A stretch of DNA of 64,000 bases from Cyanobium sp. Cruz-8D1 (GCF_024345975.1 NZ_JAGQCD010000003.1:62001-126000); one strand, 5' to 3'. Positions 30,971-39,302 are shown, counted from the stretch's first letter. Notes: generated by a model from the letters alone, not told the origin. Numbers and translations: made by a program.

Positions 30971-32119
30971 TCAGCCGGCGGCGGCCACCCGCAGGGCCGA
31001 TCGCTGCTCCTCGATCGTGGTCAGGTGGCAGGCCTGGGGATCCCAGAGGATGTAGCTGAAGCAGCCGGGAATATCGGCCAGCGACAGCCGCCTCACGCCG
31101 CTCAGTAGATGGGCATTGCGCCCATGGCAGGCCCGCAGCCGGTAGTTGGGGATCTTCGAGGAGAGGTGGTGGATGGCGTGACAGCCGATGTCGGCCGAGA
31201 ACCAGTTGAAGATCGGCGGCAGCTCCAGATCGCTGGTACCTTCCAGCACGCCGGTCATCTCGCTCCAGCCGGCGGTGGCATGGGCGTAGGAGCCCGGGAA
31301 GTTGTGCTGCACAAAGAAGATGCAGATGAAGATCGCCGCCGCACAGGCCATCACCGGGGTGTAGATCGACCAGAACACACCGGCACCGAGCCAGTGGGCC
31401 ATCAGCCACCAGGAGCCGATCACGGCGATGTTGTTGGCCACGAGGTGGCGGAATTCCCCGTTGGTGTACCAGTGCTTGGAGCGGTAACTGGCCAGGATCT
31501 CGCCGAGGCCCATCGGCTCCGGGCTGCGCAGGCAGGCCATCAGGTGGGGGAAGAAGCCCGCCAGCCCCAGCACCAGGGCCACCCGGGGCTTGATCACCAG
31601 GTAGAAAAAGCCACCAGGGAACAGCATCGCCGGGTGGCGCAGCACGCCATAAAACCGTTGCTGGCCGGGGCTGAGCGCCGCAAAGGCGCTGGTGGTCACC
31701 AGGGCCGACGGTCCCTGGTACTTCTCCCAGTCGCCGTTGTGGCGGTGGTGGTAGGCATGGCCCCGCGACCAGGGGTATTGGGGAATGGCACTGAGCACCC
31801 CGAGCAGGAAGCCGAACACCTGGTTGGCCCGCCGGCTGCGGAACAAGGAGTCGTGGCCGCAGTCGTGCATCAGCGAGAAGATGCGCGCCAGCAGCAGCAC
31901 CATCACCACCATCGTGGGGATCAGCAGCAGCGGAGCGTGCTTGAGGCTCCAGTCGGCGAGCCACCAGAGGGCCGCGTAGGGGATCACGGTGTTGGCGATC
32001 TGCCAGCCGCCGCGCAGATTCGAGCTGTCCATGAACGGCTTCAGCTCGAAATCGCCGCGCTTGGGCTGACGAACCTCGGCGCGATCGGACAGGGTGGCTG
32101 GCGAGATTCCCTGCGGCAA
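30971..32119 (-). CDS. fatty acid desaturase
   Basis: Membrane di-iron desaturase introducing double bonds into acyl lipids. Three histidine boxes are present: HDCGHDS, HAYHHRHNGDWEK (HxxHH type) and CHAIHHLSSKIPNYRLRACH. Several membrane helices lie between them (for example PTMVVMVLLLARIFSLMHD). The box pattern is of the omega-6/omega-3 (acyl-lipid) kind. The start is uncertain: TTG 32119 (382 aa) keeps a plausible N-terminal region, ATG 32032 gives 353 aa. It is divergent from the CrtISO-like gene with a 108-bp gap that probably holds both promoters. Confidence 0.88.
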   Translation of the reverse strand: MPQGISPATLSDRAEVRQPKRGDFELKPFMDSSNLRGGWQIANTVIPYAALWWLADWSLKHAPLLLIPTMVVMVLLLARIFSLMHDCGHDSLFRSRRANQVFGFLLGVLSAIPQYPWSRGHAYHHRHNGDWEKYQGPSALVTTSAFAALSPGQQRFYGVLRHPAMLFPGGFFYLVIKPRVALVLGLAGFFPHLMACLRSPEPMGLGEILASYRSKHWYTNGEFRHLVANNIAVIGSWWLMAHWLGAGVFWSIYTPVMACAAAIFICIFFVQHNFPGSYAHATAGWSEMTGVLEGTSDLELPPIFNWFSADIGCHAIHHLSSKIPNYRLRACHGRNAHLLSGVRRLSLADIPGCFSYILWDPQACHLTTIEEQRSALRVAAAG

Positions 32120-32227
32120 TGCAAACCTTTGATGGTCGGTCGATCCTAGGCAGGGATCCAGCGCGGCGATAGCCGTGCTGGCGAAGGAAATCTGAATAGG
32201 ATCGGCAGCGGAAATGCGGCGCCCAAG

Positions 32228-33769
32228 GTGAGCGACCTGATCGTCGTGGGCAGTGGTCTCGGCGGCCTCTGTGCCGGTGCCATCGCCGCCCGCCATGGCC
32301 TCGATGTGGTGGTGCTCGAAGCCCACACCACCCCGGGCGGCGCTGCCCATGGCTTTCGCCGCGGCCCCTTTCAGTTCGAATCCGGCCCGTCGCTGTGGAG
32401 TGGCCTGGGCCGCTGGCCCAGCACCAACCCCCTGGCCCAGGTGCTGCGGGCGGTGGGGGAAACCCTGCCCGTGGCCTCCTACCGCGACTGGGGCCTGCTG
32501 CTGCCCGAGGGATCGCTGCGGGTCGGGGTGGGGCAGGGGCCCTTCCTGGCCCTGCTGCGCGAGCTGCGCGGCCTGGCGGTGGCCGAGGAATGGGACCGGT
32601 TCCTGACGGCCCTCCAACCCAGCTGTGAGGCGGCCCGTTCCCTGCCCCTGCTGGCCCTGCGCCCCGGGGCGGGGCTGGCCACCACCCTCGGCGGCGGCAA
32701 CGCCCTGCGCCTGCTCGGCCAGGCGGGGCGGCTGGCCAGCCTCGGGGGCGCCTTCGGGCCGATCGCCCGCCGCCACCTCAGCGATCCCTTCCTGCTGCAT
32801 TGGGTCGAGCTGCTCTGCTTCCTGATCTCGGGCCTGCCGATGGACCAGACCAGCGCCGCCGCCATGGCGACCCTGTTCGGCGAATGGTTCGAGCCCGATG
32901 CCTGCCTCGACTACCCCATCGGCGGCAGCGGGGCCGTGGCCGCCGCGCTGGTGCGCGGGATGGAGCGCCACGGCGGCCGGCTGCGCACCGAAGCGCCGGT
33001 GGCAGAAATCCTGGTGGAGCGGGGGCGGGCCGTCGGAGTCCGGCTTGAGAATGGCGAACGCCTCGAGGCGCAGCGCGGTGTGATCGCCAACACCAGCCCC
33101 TGGGACCTGCTGTCCCTGCTTGCAGAGGACGCGGTGCCCTCCCGCTGGCGGCGGCGCCAGGCGGCCACCCCGGCCTGCGCCAGCTTCCTGCACTGGCACC
33201 TGGCCCTGCGCGGCGACGACCTCGATCACCTGCCGATCCACCACGTCTGGGTGGGCGACTGGCAACGGGGCATCGGCGCCGAGCGCAACATGGTGGTGCT
33301 GTCGATGCCCTCCCGGCTCGACCCGGCCTGCGTCCCACCGGGCCACCAGGTGTTGCACGGCTACACGCCGGCCAATGAGCCCTGGGAGCTGTGGCAGGGG
33401 CTGGAGCGGGGCAGCGCCGCCTACGAAGCCCTGAAAAGGGAACGCTGCGCCGTTTTCGGACAGGTGCTCTCCCAGGTGCTGCCCGACTGGCAGGAGCGGG
33501 TGGTGATCGAACTGCAGGGCACCCCCCTCACCCAGCGCCGCTACCTGCGCACGCACCAGGGCAGCTACGGCCCGGCCTGGCCGGCCAGCGGCGGCCCCTT
33601 CCCCGGCGGCACCACCCCGATCGAGGGGCTGGTGCTGTGCGGTGCCGGCGTGTTCCCGGGCATCGGCGTGCCGCCGGTGGCGGTGAGCGGCGCCATGGCG
33701 GCCCACCGCTTCGTGGCGGCGCGCCAGCAGCGGCAACTCTTGGAGGAGATCGGCCTGACGAACCTCTAG
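32228..33769 (+). CDS. phytoene desaturase/carotenoid isomerase-like FAD oxidoreductase
   Basis: A 513-aa flavoprotein. The N-terminal dinucleotide-binding motif VGSGLGGLCAGAIAARHG (GxGxxG) is followed by LEAHTTPGGAAHGFRRGPFQFESGPS, typical of the CrtI/CrtISO group. The C-terminal FAD-binding motif is GVFPGIGVPPVAVSGAMAA. It may be an all-trans-retinol saturase or CrtH-like isomerase; the substrate is inferred only as a carotenoid or polyene. A GTG at 32228 is used as start. It is divergent from the desaturase gene. Confidence 0.8.
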   Translation: MSDLIVVGSGLGGLCAGAIAARHGLDVVVLEAHTTPGGAAHGFRRGPFQFESGPSLWSGLGRWPSTNPLAQVLRAVGETLPVASYRDWGLLLPEGSLRVGVGQGPFLALLRELRGLAVAEEWDRFLTALQPSCEAARSLPLLALRPGAGLATTLGGGNALRLLGQAGRLASLGGAFGPIARRHLSDPFLLHWVELLCFLISGLPMDQTSAAAMATLFGEWFEPDACLDYPIGGSGAVAAALVRGMERHGGRLRTEAPVAEILVERGRAVGVRLENGERLEAQRGVIANTSPWDLLSLLAEDAVPSRWRRRQAATPACASFLHWHLALRGDDLDHLPIHHVWVGDWQRGIGAERNMVVLSMPSRLDPACVPPGHQVLHGYTPANEPWELWQGLERGSAAYEALKRERCAVFGQVLSQVLPDWQERVVIELQGTPLTQRRYLRTHQGSYGPAWPASGGPFPGGTTPIEGLVLCGAGVFPGIGVPPVAVSGAMAAHRFVAARQQRQLLEEIGLTNL

Positions 33770-33780
33770 GGCTGCAGCGC

Positions 33781-34290
33781 TCAGAAGTGCCGCAGGGCCT
33801 TGTTGCCCAGCTGCACCTCGCGCAGCAGCAGCAGCACCGCCGTCATCAGCGAGCCCATCGCCAGCACGAACAGCAGGGCCACCAGGGGGGTCAGGTCGAT
33901 CGTGGCCACGGTGCTCAGGAACAGCACCATCACCACCGTCGCCACCAACAGGAAGCTGGTGGTGGCACAGGCGAAGGCCGCCGAGGCCAGGGTCATGCGG
34001 CGGCGGTGCAGCAGCAGCTCCCACTCCAGCTCCCGCGACCGGGCCTTGCTGGCGGCCGGATCCCGTGCCTTGATCACCCGGGCCCGGTCGATGATGCGCG
34101 ACAAGCGGGTGGTGATCACCCCCAGCAGGCCGCTGATACCCGCCAGCAGGAACACCGGCGTCACCGCCAGCCGGATCGTTTCGGCCAACCCCACGGAGTT
34201 CGGGTTGGCCACCAGCAGGATCAGCGGCAAGGATCCACAGCACGCGGCCAGCAACTTAGGCCGGTGGCCCCTGCCAGCCTGCCCAGGCAT
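33781..34290 (-). CDS. DUF2721-like membrane protein
   Basis: About 169 aa with three hydrophobic helices: TPVFLLAGISGLLGVIT near the N-terminus, then FACATTSFLLVATVVMVLFL and VALLFVLAMGSLMTAVLLLL at the end. A basic cytoplasmic stretch between the first and second (RLSRIIDRARVIKAR) matches DUF2721 proteins, of unknown function. ATG 34290 gives the longest version; GTG 34212 would give 143 aa and a more typical start. It converges with the CrtISO-like gene (11 bp between stops) and is divergent from osmC by 20 bp. Confidence 0.65.
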   Translation of the reverse strand: MPGQAGRGHRPKLLAACCGSLPLILLVANPNSVGLAETIRLAVTPVFLLAGISGLLGVITTRLSRIIDRARVIKARDPAASKARSRELEWELLLHRRRMTLASAAFACATTSFLLVATVVMVLFLSTVATIDLTPLVALLFVLAMGSLMTAVLLLLREVQLGNKALRHF

Positions 34291-34310
34291 TCGCCAGTCC
34301 CCCGCCCGCC

Positions 34311-34727
34311 ATGACCACGATCACCTGCCGCTACGAAGGCGCCCTGCGCTGCGCGGCGCAGCACGCCGCCTCCGGCTCGCGGCTGACCACCGATGCCCCC
34401 GTCGACAACCAGGGCAAGGGGGAGGCCTTCTCCCCCACCGACCTGGTGGGCACGGCCCTGGCCACCTGCCTTCTCACGGTGATGGGCATCGTCGCCGAAC
34501 GCCAGGGAATTGCCCTGGAGGGCGCCACGGTGCGGCTGGAGAAGGGCATGAGCAGCAGCGGTGAGCGCCGCATCGCCCTGCTGGAGGCCTGGATCGACCT
34601 GCCGGCCGGCCTCGGGAGCGAGCAGCGCCAGCTGCTGATCCGTGCCGGCGAGAGCTGCCCGGTGAAGGTCAGCCTGGAAGGCTGCGTGCCGATGCGGCTG
34701 CACTGGACTCCGGCGGCGGCGGACTGA
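34311..34727 (+). CDS. OsmC-family peroxiredoxin-like protein
   Basis: A 138-aa OsmC/Ohr-fold protein. Family features are SPTDLVGTALATCLLTVMG with the first catalytic cysteine, a central helix, and the second cysteine in AGESCPVKVSL. Such proteins reduce organic hydroperoxides with cysteine chemistry; the exact substrate is not known. The last 59 bp overlap the end of the convergent hypothetical gene. Confidence 0.88.
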   Translation: MTTITCRYEGALRCAAQHAASGSRLTTDAPVDNQGKGEAFSPTDLVGTALATCLLTVMGIVAERQGIALEGATVRLEKGMSSSGERRIALLEAWIDLPAGLGSEQRQLLIRAGESCPVKVSLEGCVPMRLHWTPAAAD

Positions 34728-35346
34728 GGGTGACACCCACCTCCAGCTGCTCGAGCGGCGAGGTGGGGTCCACCGGCACCAGCAGCACCATGGTGCTGGC
34801 GGCGGGCCGGGTGCCGGGCTGCTCCTGGAGGATCTCCAGCGCCACCATCGTCTTGCGCCACTGCAGGATCTTGCCCTCCAGCAGGGCCACGAAGTCGTCG
34901 CAGGTCCAGCGGGCCCCTTCGCCGCGGCAGGGGTAGCGCTCCAGCACATCGAGGATCTCCATTTCCCGCAGCGGCGCCGCTGCGGCCGGATCCCACACCA
35001 GCAGATAGTTGCCGTCGAGGGCGTTGGCCTCCAGCAGGCTCGCCTCACTGGCCAGCAGGGTGTCGAGGGCCATCTCGTCGTCGTCCCGCTCGATGGCGGT
35101 GAGCAGGGCCTCCAGCACCAGCTGGGTGTCGTCGTCGAGCTGGTCGCAATGGACCGTGAGCAGGCCCGTCACCGCCAGTTCGATCTCCCCGAGCGGCAGC
35201 ACCATCGTCAGGGCCCGCAGGATGGCGCTGAGCACGTCGCCGGCTTCGCCATTGCTGGGCTCGTCGTCCAGCACCAGATCGGGGTCGGCCATGAACCGTT
35301 CGATGGCCGCGAGCACCAGGTCCTGCTCCGGAGAAGGGGGATGCAT
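34669..35346 (-). CDS. hypothetical acidic protein
   Basis: A 225-aa protein without membrane segment or signal. The N-terminal 100 residues are helical and acidic (LVLAAIERFMADPDLVLDDE). The second half has a beta-rich domain with WDPAAAAPLREMEILDVLERYP and ends in a Ser/Ala/Pro tail. ATG 35346 is chosen because the open frame upstream to 35778 is low-quality and overlaps the DUF4258-like gene on the other strand. I do not recognise a family; it looks like a lineage-specific protein. The 3' end overlaps osmC tail to tail. Confidence 0.55.
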   Translation of the reverse strand: MHPPSPEQDLVLAAIERFMADPDLVLDDEPSNGEAGDVLSAILRALTMVLPLGEIELAVTGLLTVHCDQLDDDTQLVLEALLTAIERDDDEMALDTLLASEASLLEANALDGNYLLVWDPAAAAPLREMEILDVLERYPCRGEGARWTCDDFVALLEGKILQWRKTMVALEILQEQPGTRPAASTMVLLVPVDPTSPLEQLEVGVTLSPPPPESSAAASARSLPG

Positions 35347-35514
35347 CGATCCAGCTGCAGACGTCACGTACGACCACCATGGCGCCGCCAGCGCTGGGCT
35401 GGTATCGGCGTTGTGCGATTCAGAGCGGGGGGTGGGGGTGGGTCGTGAACCCAAGGCGGCCAGAGGAAGGCTGATCTGCTCCGCCGTCCGCTCACCGATC
35501 TGCAAGGGAGGGGA

Positions 35515-35808
35515 TTGAGGTGGGAGTTGAAGACGACGGCCTACTTCCTGGATGTGGTGTGCCAGAAACACCCTGGTATCGAGGAGGCCTGGATCCTGCG
35601 CGTGCTGGCCCAGCCACTGGAAGAGCGCCGTCAGGCGAATGGACGCCCTGCCCTGTGGGGCCTGGTGCCGGAAGCACAGAATCGTGCGCCCAGGGTCATG
35701 ACTCTTGAAGACCGGGAGACTGTTCACAACGCCTTCATTGATCGGGGTTTCCTCAGAGCACAAAACCGTCTGCAACAACCACCCTCCGCTGCGCCCCCCG
35801 CGCCATGA
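35515..35808 (+). CDS. DUF4258-like small protein, DUF2283 partner
   Basis: A 97-aa protein. Residues about 6-75 (KTTAYFLDVVCQKHPGIEEAW, then LWGLVPEAQNRAPRVMTLEDRETVHNAFIDRGF) resemble small proteins that commonly occur just upstream of DUF2283 genes in cyanobacteria and other bacteria. A toxin/antitoxin-like role for such pairs is suspected but unproven. Starts are TTG 35515 or TTG 35527; the purine-rich AAGGGAGGGG lies just before the first. The stop overlaps the next ATG by 4 bp (ATGA at 35805-35808). The Pro-rich tail looks dispensable. Confidence 0.6.
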   Translation: MRWELKTTAYFLDVVCQKHPGIEEAWILRVLAQPLEERRQANGRPALWGLVPEAQNRAPRVMTLEDRETVHNAFIDRGFLRAQNRLQQPPSAAPPAP

Positions 35809-36077
35809 AGATCCGCTAGTTCCCGGATACCGACACTCTCTACATCGAACTGGCCGATCGGGTGAGCAGCAGCTCTGAGGCTGTGCGCGACAACCTGATC
35901 TTGGATTTCGATGCCCAGGGAAACCCGATTGGGGTGACGTTGGAGCACGATTCCCAGATCAGCGACAGCAGCACAATCGAGACCCTGCCGCCGATCACCC
36001 CTGTTCTGCAGCCTGCTGATTTCGCCGCAACAGAGCCAACTTTGATGCAGATACAGCAGAGTCCTGCCACGGGTTGA
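35805..36077 (+). pseudogene. DUF2283 protein interrupted by an amber codon at position 5
   Basis: Reading from the ATG at 35805 gives MKIR, then TAG (35817-35819), then FPDTDTLYIELADRVSSSSE and LILDFDAQGNPIGVTLEHDS. This is the DUF2283 fold from end to end, where family members have tyrosine at the fifth position. The remainder is open to a TGA at 36077 with an extra tail. The amber codon is one base from a tyrosine codon, so the gene looks disabled by a point mutation, or initiates downstream at GTG 35862 to give a shortened product. Confidence 0.7.
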
Positions 36078-36090
36078 TCGCCCGCCTCCG

Positions 36091-36258
36091 GTGGAGACCG
36101 CTGTGGCTCCGCCCACGGATGGCCAGCTGCTGCTGCGGGCGGTGCTGCGAGCGTCCGACGAGCTGGAGCTGAGCCGCACGGCCCTGGCGCGGGTGCTGGG
36201 CCGCGACCGCTCCCTCTTTGGCCGAGGCAAGGGCATCGACCCCGCCAGCAAGAATTGA
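36091..36258 (+). pseudogene. truncated MbcA/ParS/Xre-type antitoxin
   Basis: From GTG 36091 a 55-residue product matches the N-terminal helix-turn-helix of DUF2384/MbcA antitoxins: GQLLLRAVLRASDELELSRT, ALARVLGRDRSLFGRG and GIDPASK. It then ends at TGA 36256-36258, where full-length antitoxins continue for another 60 or more residues that bind a RES-domain toxin. No RES toxin is seen. The truncated copy directly follows the broken DUF2283 gene. Confidence 0.6.
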
Positions 36259-36331
36259 AGAACGGTGCATCACTTCCCCCGCGAGCTGTTCCTGTTCGAA
36301 GGGGAGCTGCCGCAGGGCTGGGATCCATCCG

Positions 36332-36727
36332 TCACCAGAGCAAGCGGCAGGGGAAGGTGCTCAAGGCGGGGTCGATGCTCACCAGTTGCAAACCCTCCAG
36401 CTCCGCCTGGGCCGCCAGCAGCCGATCGAACGGATCGCGATGGGCCTGGGGGTAAGCGCCAGCGCGAACACCGTGATGCAACTGCACGGCAAGGGGCTGG
36501 AAGCCCTGCTGCTGCACAAGGGAAGGTAGATCCAGAAGCAGTCCTTCGGCGCCAGGAAGTTGGCCCAGCCTGGCTTTGGTGGCGATCTCCCAGCCGGAGG
36601 CAGCGCTCACGAAGATGGCCGCCGCCGGATCGCCAATGGCCTTCTGGGCGATCCCGGAGAGCTTCTCCGGTTCCACCAACCACCAGAGCAGGGCATGGGT
36701 ATCCAGCAGGAGGGACGCAGCCATCAA
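36332..36727 (-). CDS. PIN-domain VapC-like toxin
   Basis: A 131-aa PIN-domain ribonuclease of the VapC type. The four acidic positions are visible in context: LLLDTHALLWWL (first Asp), SAASGWEIATKARLG (Glu), and HRDPFDRLLAAQA plus SIDPAL (C-terminal Asp cluster). It ends FPCRLLW, typical of the PhdC/VapC subgroup encoded with Phd-like antitoxins. Its start overlaps the antitoxin stop by 4 bp (ATGA at 36724-36727), indicating coupled expression. The pair appears intact. Confidence 0.9.
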   Translation of the reverse strand: MMAASLLLDTHALLWWLVEPEKLSGIAQKAIGDPAAAIFVSAASGWEIATKARLGQLPGAEGLLLDLPSLVQQQGFQPLAVQLHHGVRAGAYPQAHRDPFDRLLAAQAELEGLQLVSIDPALSTFPCRLLW

Positions 36728-36975
36728 CGGGGCAGCGCTGCATCGAGGGCGTCGAGCTCCTCGGGGGGCAGGGGGGCCAGGAGCACGTCCGTGGCAGGAA
36801 GCTGCAGTCGCCCACGCAGCACCCCGGGCTGGCGGCGAGGCTGATCCGGATCCAGCGGCACCAGCCGCGCCCAGGGCTTGCCGTCCTTCGCCACCAGGAT
36901 GGTTTCACCGGCATGGGCGGCGTCGATCAGCCGCGAGAACTGGGTCTTGGCCTCATGAACGTTGACGGTGCGCAT
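36724..36975 (-). CDS. Phd/YefM-type antitoxin
   Basis: An 83-aa antitoxin partnering the VapC-like toxin. The N-terminal DNA-binding fold has the family start MRTVNVHEAKTQFSRLIDAA and the GETILVAKDGKPWARLVPL strand. The C-terminal half is Pro/Leu-rich, as expected for a toxin-neutralising tail. ATG 36975 is chosen over an upstream extension because it begins the conserved motif. It should autoregulate the operon. Confidence 0.88.
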   Translation of the reverse strand: MRTVNVHEAKTQFSRLIDAAHAGETILVAKDGKPWARLVPLDPDQPRRQPGVLRGRLQLPATDVLLAPLPPEELDALDAALPR

Positions 36976-37085
36976 AGCGGACGCTGCCCATCGAGGGTTC
37001 GAACATGTATCGAGATTAGTCCGGATGTGGACCCAGGGCAGCATCCCCCTGGCGCCATGCTGGCTCCACCGGCTCGACCGATCCC

Positions 37086-38612
37086 ATGCCCGCAGCGGCT
37101 CCAGCCCTCGACCAGCTCCAGCAGCACCTGCACACCACCCGCCTGCTGGGGTCGATCAGCAGCACCCTCTATTACGACCAGAACACGGTGATGCCCGCCG
37201 CCGGTGCCGCCTGGCGCGGTGAGCAGCTGGCCCTGCTGGCCGCCCAGCTGCACGAGCGCCAGAGCAGTGCGGCCTACGCCGACCTGGTGGCCGCCGCCGA
37301 AGCCGAGCTCGGCTCTGACGCGCCCCCGCAGCAGCGCCGCAACCTGCAGTTGCTGCGTCTGGAACTCGACCGCCAGTGCTGCCTCGATCCGGCGCTGGTC
37401 ACCGCCCTGGCCCGGGCCCAGTCGCGGGGCAATGCGGTCTGGCAGCAGGCCAGGGCCGCCAACGACTTCTCCGCCTTCGCGCCGGCCCTGCGGCAGCTGA
37501 TCGAGCTGCGCCGCGAGCAGGCCAGCCAGCTGGCGGCGGCCGAAGCCGTGGCCCGCAGCCCCTGGGAAATCCTGGCCCAGCCGTTCGAGCCCGACATCAG
37601 CAAGGCGCGGCTCCAGGAGCTGTTCGCGCCGCTGGCGGCCCAGCTGCCCGGCCTGCTGGAGCAGGTGGCAGCCGCCCCTGCCCCCAGCCAGGCCCAGGCC
37701 TTCGACCTGCCGGAAGCCCTGCAGGAGATCCTTTGCAGCGAGCTGCTCGACGGCTGGGGTTACGACGGCCGCCGCTGCCAGCGCTCCCGCTCCGCCCACC
37801 CTTTCTCCTGCACCGTGGGCCCCGAGGACTTCCGCATCACCACCCGCGTCGTACGCGGCCAGCCGCTGTCGGCCTTCCTGGCCACCGCCCATGAATGGGG
37901 CCACTCCCTCTATGAGCAGGGTCTGCCCCGCACGGACGACCATTTCTTCCCCTGGCCCCTGGGGGAAGCCACCTCGATGGGGGTGCACGAGTCCCAGTCG
38001 CTGTTCTGGGAGTGCCGGGTGGCCCGCAGCCGTGCCTTCGCCGAGCGCTGGCATCCGCGCTTCTGCCAGGGCCTGGGGTCCGATCCCTGGGGCGGCGCCC
38101 GCGGGTTCTGGCGATCCTTCAACCCGCTGCGGCCGGGCCTGATCCGGGTGGAAGCCGACGAACTCAGCTACAGCCTGCACATCGTGCTGCGCTTTGAGCT
38201 GGAGCTGGCGCTGCTGGAGCAGGACCTGCCGGTGGAGGAACTCCCCGAGCAGTGGAACCGGCGCTTCAAGGACCTGCTGGGCCTGGTGCCGCCCGGCGAT
38301 GCCGAAGGCTGCCTGCAGGACATCCATTGGGCCGAGGGCCTGTTCGGCTATTTCCCCTCCTATGCCCTGGGCCATCTGATCAGCGCCCAGATCTCCGAGA
38401 GCCTGGAGCAGCAGATCGGCCCGATCGAAACTCTTGTCGCGGCAGGCCAGGAGTCGGCGCTGCAGGAGTGGCTCGCCCGGAGCCTCTGGCCCCTGGGCCG
38501 CTCGGTCAACGCCGAGCAGCTGGTCGAGCAGGTCACGGGCCGGCCGCTGAGCTCGGACGCTTTTCTGGCCTACCTGCGCAGCAAGGTGGACCAGCTGGGC
38601 GGGGAAACCTGA
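37086..38612 (+). CDS. carboxypeptidase M32
   Basis: A 508-aa zinc carboxypeptidase of family M32, removing C-terminal residues from peptides in the cytosol. The zinc motif HEWGH is at residues 269-273 (H269, E270, H273) and the third ligand Glu302 is in GVHESQSLFWE. The conserved ADELSYSLHIVLRFELE and YFPSYALGHLISAQ segments also match. Length and start (ATG 37086) are normal. It is a stand-alone gene ahead of ppa. Confidence 0.95.
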   Translation: MPAAAPALDQLQQHLHTTRLLGSISSTLYYDQNTVMPAAGAAWRGEQLALLAAQLHERQSSAAYADLVAAAEAELGSDAPPQQRRNLQLLRLELDRQCCLDPALVTALARAQSRGNAVWQQARAANDFSAFAPALRQLIELRREQASQLAAAEAVARSPWEILAQPFEPDISKARLQELFAPLAAQLPGLLEQVAAAPAPSQAQAFDLPEALQEILCSELLDGWGYDGRRCQRSRSAHPFSCTVGPEDFRITTRVVRGQPLSAFLATAHEWGHSLYEQGLPRTDDHFFPWPLGEATSMGVHESQSLFWECRVARSRAFAERWHPRFCQGLGSDPWGGARGFWRSFNPLRPGLIRVEADELSYSLHIVLRFELELALLEQDLPVEELPEQWNRRFKDLLGLVPPGDAEGCLQDIHWAEGLFGYFPSYALGHLISAQISESLEQQIGPIETLVAAGQESALQEWLARSLWPLGRSVNAEQLVEQVTGRPLSSDAFLAYLRSKVDQLGGET

Positions 38613-38666
38613 AGCGGCTCTGCCGGGGCCTGCTGCCTAAGATGCCGCCGCAGAAAAGACCCCACC

Positions 38667-39254
38667 ATGGCGAACATCGACCACGCCCCCAGCCGCACCA
38701 TGCTGAACCTGCTGCATGTGCTGCCGGCCTTCGCCGATGAGTCCGAGCTGCGGCTCAACGCCATCGTGGAGCTCAACTCCAACACGATCAACAAATACGA
38801 GCTGATCAACGAAACCGGCCACCTGAAGCTGGATCGGGTCGGCTACTCCTCCCTGGCCTATCCCTTTGCCTACGGCTGCATTCCCCGCACCTGGGACGAG
38901 GACGGTGATCCCCTCGACATCGAGATCGTCGGCGTCACCGAACCCCTGGTGCCCGGCAGCCTGGTGGAGGCCCGCATCATCGGCATCATGTGCTTCGACG
39001 ATGGCGGCGAAGTGGACGACAAGGTGATTGCCGTGCTGGCCGACGACAAGCGCATGGATCACATCACCAGCTACACCCAGCTGGGGGAGCACTGGCTGAA
39101 GGAGACCCAGTACTACTGGGAGCACTACAAGGATCTCAAAAAGCCCGGCACCTGCAAGGTCAACGGCTTCCACGACACCGGCGAAGCGGTACGGATCATC
39201 AAGGAATGCGAAGATCGTTACATGACGGTCATTGACCCCTCTCTGGTCGACTGA
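38667..39254 (+). CDS. ppa: inorganic pyrophosphatase
   Basis: Family I soluble pyrophosphatase, 195 aa, hydrolysing PPi to drive biosynthesis. It contains NAIVELNSNTINKYEL, PFAYGCIPRTW, the metal-binding signature DEDGDPLDIE, and VDDKVIAVLADDKR. All the expected catalytic aspartates are present. ATG 38667 is used. It lies 54 bp after the M32 peptidase gene. Confidence 0.95.
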   Translation: MANIDHAPSRTMLNLLHVLPAFADESELRLNAIVELNSNTINKYELINETGHLKLDRVGYSSLAYPFAYGCIPRTWDEDGDPLDIEIVGVTEPLVPGSLVEARIIGIMCFDDGGEVDDKVIAVLADDKRMDHITSYTQLGEHWLKETQYYWEHYKDLKKPGTCKVNGFHDTGEAVRIIKECEDRYMTVIDPSLVD

Positions 39255-39302
39255 CAACCCCCGCCTCCGCCACCCGGCGTCCTCCCTGAGCCCACTGCAT
39301 CC

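Noticed and set aside
32120-34243. Upstream extension of the desaturase frame (to 34243)
   Set aside because: It runs opposite the CrtISO-like gene and lacks any family features; the desaturase proper begins near 32119.
35346-35778. Upstream extension of the 225-aa hypothetical gene to 35778
   Set aside because: The added 144 residues are not protein-like and lie opposite the DUF4258-like gene.
36265-37191. 308-residue plus-strand frame starting HHFPRELFLFEGELPQGWD
   Set aside because: Lies antisense to the VapC-like and Phd-like genes; only its first 20-25 residues lie outside them and look natural, too short to call.
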